From Actinomycetota bacterium (GTDB lineage Bacteria; Actinomycetota; Actinomycetes; Nanopelagicales; Nanopelagicaceae): a stretch of DNA of 16,524 bases. Made by a program: the position numbers and the translations under genes. The notes below the pieces were generated by a model. It saw nothing but the letters and a program-made list of their open reading frames with translations, made no database searches and was not told the origin of the DNA. Shown here piece after piece: positions 14,942 to 16,524 of this stretch. The stretch is taken from the NCBI GenBank assembly GCA_005777515.1, contig SXMA01000131.1:1-16524 (forward strand). The letters run 5' to 3'. The stretch's first letter is position 1, and the number at the start of each line of letters is the position of its first letter.

Positions 14942-15592
14942 ATGGTCTCCGAGATAAATTCACTTAATTCAGAGAGCGAAATTGCCTCTCTTATCAAAAT
15001 CGGAAAAGCAGTAGTTGATAGGGGATTAGTTGTGGGCTCTGGAGGTAATCTCTCCATGTTATTAAAAGGTGGCAAAGAATTTTTAATAACGAGAACTGGT
15101 AGTGAACTTGATCAATTAGATCAGAGCAGCTTTGCTCTAATGGATCTTGATGGAAATATTGCTAAGGGATCAGCAAAGCCCTCATCAGAGTATCGCGTTC
15201 ATCTAGAGAGCTATCGAACTAGGAATGACATAAATACTTGTATTCATTTGCATCCTCAAGCAAGTATTTTTGCAGCAGCAATTGGTGAGGAGATACAGCT
15301 TGTGACTACCGATCATTTGTATTACTTGCGAAAAATTATCCGCATTCCTTGGATTGCGCCTGGGACTCAAGAGGTGGCAGAGGCAACCGCGAATGCCCTT
15401 AAAGATTGCAATGTTGTCATTCTTGAAAACCATGGCTGTGTAGTGGTTGCCGATAATCCTCGCCTTGCTTACTCGCGAGCCTTAAACCTTGAAGAGGCTG
15501 CTGAAATGACGATTCGTAGCGCCTTATTGAAAGTTAAGCCAAAGTTAGTCCCGCAAGAATTTGAGCAGTACCTTAAGCAGCAGGGGCTATGA
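14942..15592 (+). CDS. Class II (zinc) aldolase, FucA/Ald2-like
   Basis: This 216-residue protein belongs to the class II aldolase/adducin family. Metal and catalytic residues follow the fuculose-phosphate aldolase pattern: GGNLS (34-38), ITRTGS (49-54), PSSE with Glu83, HLHP with His102 and His104, and ENHG with His164. The Glu-to-His spacing of 19 and His-to-His spacing of 60 nearly equal E. coli FucA (Glu73, His92/94, His155). In the MtnB dehydratase the third His is much further away and the catalytic Glu lies after the HxH. Cleavage of methylthioribulose-1-phosphate or 5-deoxyribulose-1-phosphate to DHAP plus an aldehyde is inferred from the gene following mtnA by 46 bases. ATG 14942 has AGAGG upstream. 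Ribulose-1-phosphate or fuculose-1-phosphate are alternative substrates. Confidence 0.88.
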   Translation: MVSEINSLNSESEIASLIKIGKAVVDRGLVVGSGGNLSMLLKGGKEFLITRTGSELDQLDQSSFALMDLDGNIAKGSAKPSSEYRVHLESYRTRNDINTCIHLHPQASIFAAAIGEEIQLVTTDHLYYLRKIIRIPWIAPGTQEVAEATANALKDCNVVILENHGCVVVADNPRLAYSRALNLEEAAEMTIRSALLKVKPKLVPQEFEQYLKQQGL

Positions 15593-15607
15593 GTAGGAGA
15601 TGCAGAT

Positions 15608-16003
15608 ATGAATGTTGATTGGGAGCTATTAAAGAAAGAGGCGATTAGCGCTTCAAAGAAGGCTTATGCCCCATATTCAAATTTCCCTGTTGGAGCTGCC
15701 GGCTTAGTTAGTGATGGGCGAATAGTTAGTGGCTGCAATATAGAAAATGCTAGCTATGGCTTAACACTCTGCGCTGAATGTTCGATGATCTCCAATTTAC
15801 TGATGAGCGGCGGCAGAAAACTGATTGCCGTGGTCTGTGTTGATGGCAAGGGGGAACTTCTCTCGCCTTGTGGTCGTTGCCGCCAACTTTTATTTGAGCA
15901 TGGTGGAAATGAACTTCAACTCTTAACGCCATCTGGACCTCAAAACATGTCGGTGATTCTTCCTTGGGGTTTTGGCCCTGATGACTTAGAAAAGAAGAAT
16001 TAA
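15608..16003 (+). CDS. cdd: Cytidine deaminase
   Basis: Cytidine deaminase converts cytidine and deoxycytidine to uridine and deoxyuridine for pyrimidine salvage. The 131 residues are typical of the small tetrameric zinc enzyme. Substrate motif GCNIENASYG (42-51), CAE with zinc ligand Cys55 and proton shuttle Glu57, and PCGRCRQ with Cys88 and Cys91 are all present. The CAEC variant is frequent in actinobacteria. ATG 15608 has AGGAG eight bases upstream, and the gene begins 15 bases after the aldolase stop. It feeds uridine-type nucleosides to the phosphorylase encoded next. Confidence 0.96.
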   Translation: MNVDWELLKKEAISASKKAYAPYSNFPVGAAGLVSDGRIVSGCNIENASYGLTLCAECSMISNLLMSGGRKLIAVVCVDGKGELLSPCGRCRQLLFEHGGNELQLLTPSGPQNMSVILPWGFGPDDLEKKN

Positions 16004-16008
16004 GAATA

Positions 16009-16524
16009 ATGAGTGAAGCCTTTGATGCTATCGAGATTATTTCAGCAAAGCGTGATCGAAACGAGTTAAGCAATCTGCAGATTGACTGGATTGTTGATGC
16101 CTACACCCGTGGAGTGGTAGCAGATGAACAAGTCTCAGCCTTATTGATGGCGATTTTATTAAATGGAATGAATATGCGTGAAATTTCGCGTTGGACTGAT
16201 GCAATGATCAATAGCGGCGAGAGAATGAATTGGTCCAGTCTTGGAATTCCAACAGTTGATAAGCATTCAACAGGTGGCGTTGGAGATAAAATCACACTTC
16301 CACTTGCGCCACTAGTTGCTGCCTGTGGTGCTGCTGTTCCACAACTATCAGGTAGAGGTCTTGGCCATACTGGTGGAACGCTCGATAAAATGGAATCAAT
16401 TCCAGGCTGGCAAGCATCACTAAGTAATGAGCAGATGCTCAAAGTATTACAAGATGTAGGGGCGGTAATTTGCGCTGCAGGTGCCGGTTTAGCGCCAGCT
16501 GATAAGAAGCTTTATGCGCTGCGA
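16009..16524 (+). CDS. deoA: Thymidine phosphorylase / pyrimidine-nucleoside phosphorylase (3'-truncated)
   Basis: This enzyme phosphorolyses thymidine, deoxyuridine or uridine to the base and (deoxy)ribose-1-phosphate. The frame is open from ATG 16009 to the window end, giving 172 of roughly 430 residues. Diagnostic motifs are KHSTGGVGDK (85-94, phosphate site) and SGRGLGHTGGTLDKMESIPG (114-133, the family signature). It begins 5 bases after the cdd stop. The visible part cannot separate thymidine-specific DeoA from the broader pyrimidine phosphorylase. The ribose-phosphate product would join the same pool handled by the rest of this operon or by deoB/deoC elsewhere. Confidence 0.95.
   Translation, partial: MSEAFDAIEIISAKRDRNELSNLQIDWIVDAYTRGVVADEQVSALLMAILLNGMNMREISRWTDAMINSGERMNWSSLGIPTVDKHSTGGVGDKITLPLAPLVAACGAAVPQLSGRGLGHTGGTLDKMESIPGWQASLSNEQMLKVLQDVGAVICAAGAGLAPADKKLYALR

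Noticed and set aside
14942..15592. MtnB, methylthioribulose-1-phosphate dehydratase
   Set aside because: The Glu/His spacing matches FucA, and the catalytic Glu lies before the HxH pair.
1..16524. CRISPR arrays, insertion sequences, tRNA or rRNA genes, prophage genes
   Set aside because: No regularly spaced repeats, transposase motifs, cloverleaf-forming stretches or phage proteins were seen on either strand.

Overview
The window looks like a compact, AT-leaning actinobacterial chromosome. The isocitrate dehydrogenase reads like the mycobacterial dimeric NADP enzyme, and the cytidine deaminase has the CAEC-type motif common in actinobacteria. Genes overlap or abut, and two starts (2466 and 13885) look leaderless. 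Moderate GC with very short spacers suggests a streamlined freshwater lineage of the acI / Nanopelagicales type. That placement is inferred from style and protein resemblance; no marker gene here proves it.

Left part (1-5774). The 5'-truncated icd gene (+) converges on a lone sugar-importer ATPase of the MsiK/UgpC type (-), with a bidirectional hairpin terminator between them. A GC-rich 171-base intergenic region (2295-2465) holds four consecutive small stem-loops and a symmetric -10-like patch. A plus-strand group follows: a CNNM/CorC-type membrane protein, trpS, and an orphan BMP-family binding protein that starts 3 bases after trpS. It ends tail-to-tail, with no spacer, against the minus-strand operon.

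Central operon (13624 down to 5775, minus strand). In transcription order it encodes a BMP-family nucleoside-binding protein, two nucleoside-type permeases, a double-domain ABC ATPase, a methylthioadenosine/methylthioinosine-type phosphorylase, an MTA/SAH deaminase-type amidohydrolase, a DUF985 cupin and an SDR oxidoreductase. After the binding protein, neighbours overlap by up to 14 bases or lie 2-4 bases apart, so they are probably translationally coupled. A perfect 14-bp stem-loop separates the binding-protein gene from the rest. Two adjacent hairpins lie in the binding-protein leader.

Right part (13885-16524, plus strand). The divergent operon encodes MtnA (methylthioribose-1-phosphate isomerase), a FucA-like class II aldolase, cytidine deaminase and the first 172 residues of thymidine phosphorylase.

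Together the two divergent operons read as a nucleoside capture-and-burn module. Purine-type nucleosides and the S-adenosylmethionine by-products MTA and 5'-deoxyadenosine would be imported or salvaged, deaminated, phosphorolysed, isomerised by MtnA and cleaved by the aldolase to DHAP plus an aldehyde. This resembles the published DHAP shunt, but with a deaminase-first (methylthioinosine) entry. Pyrimidine nucleosides would enter through Cdd and DeoA. The main novelty candidates are this deaminase-first shunt tied to an importer, the cupin/SDR pair coupled to it, the structured leaders, and two binding proteins with no visible lipobox.
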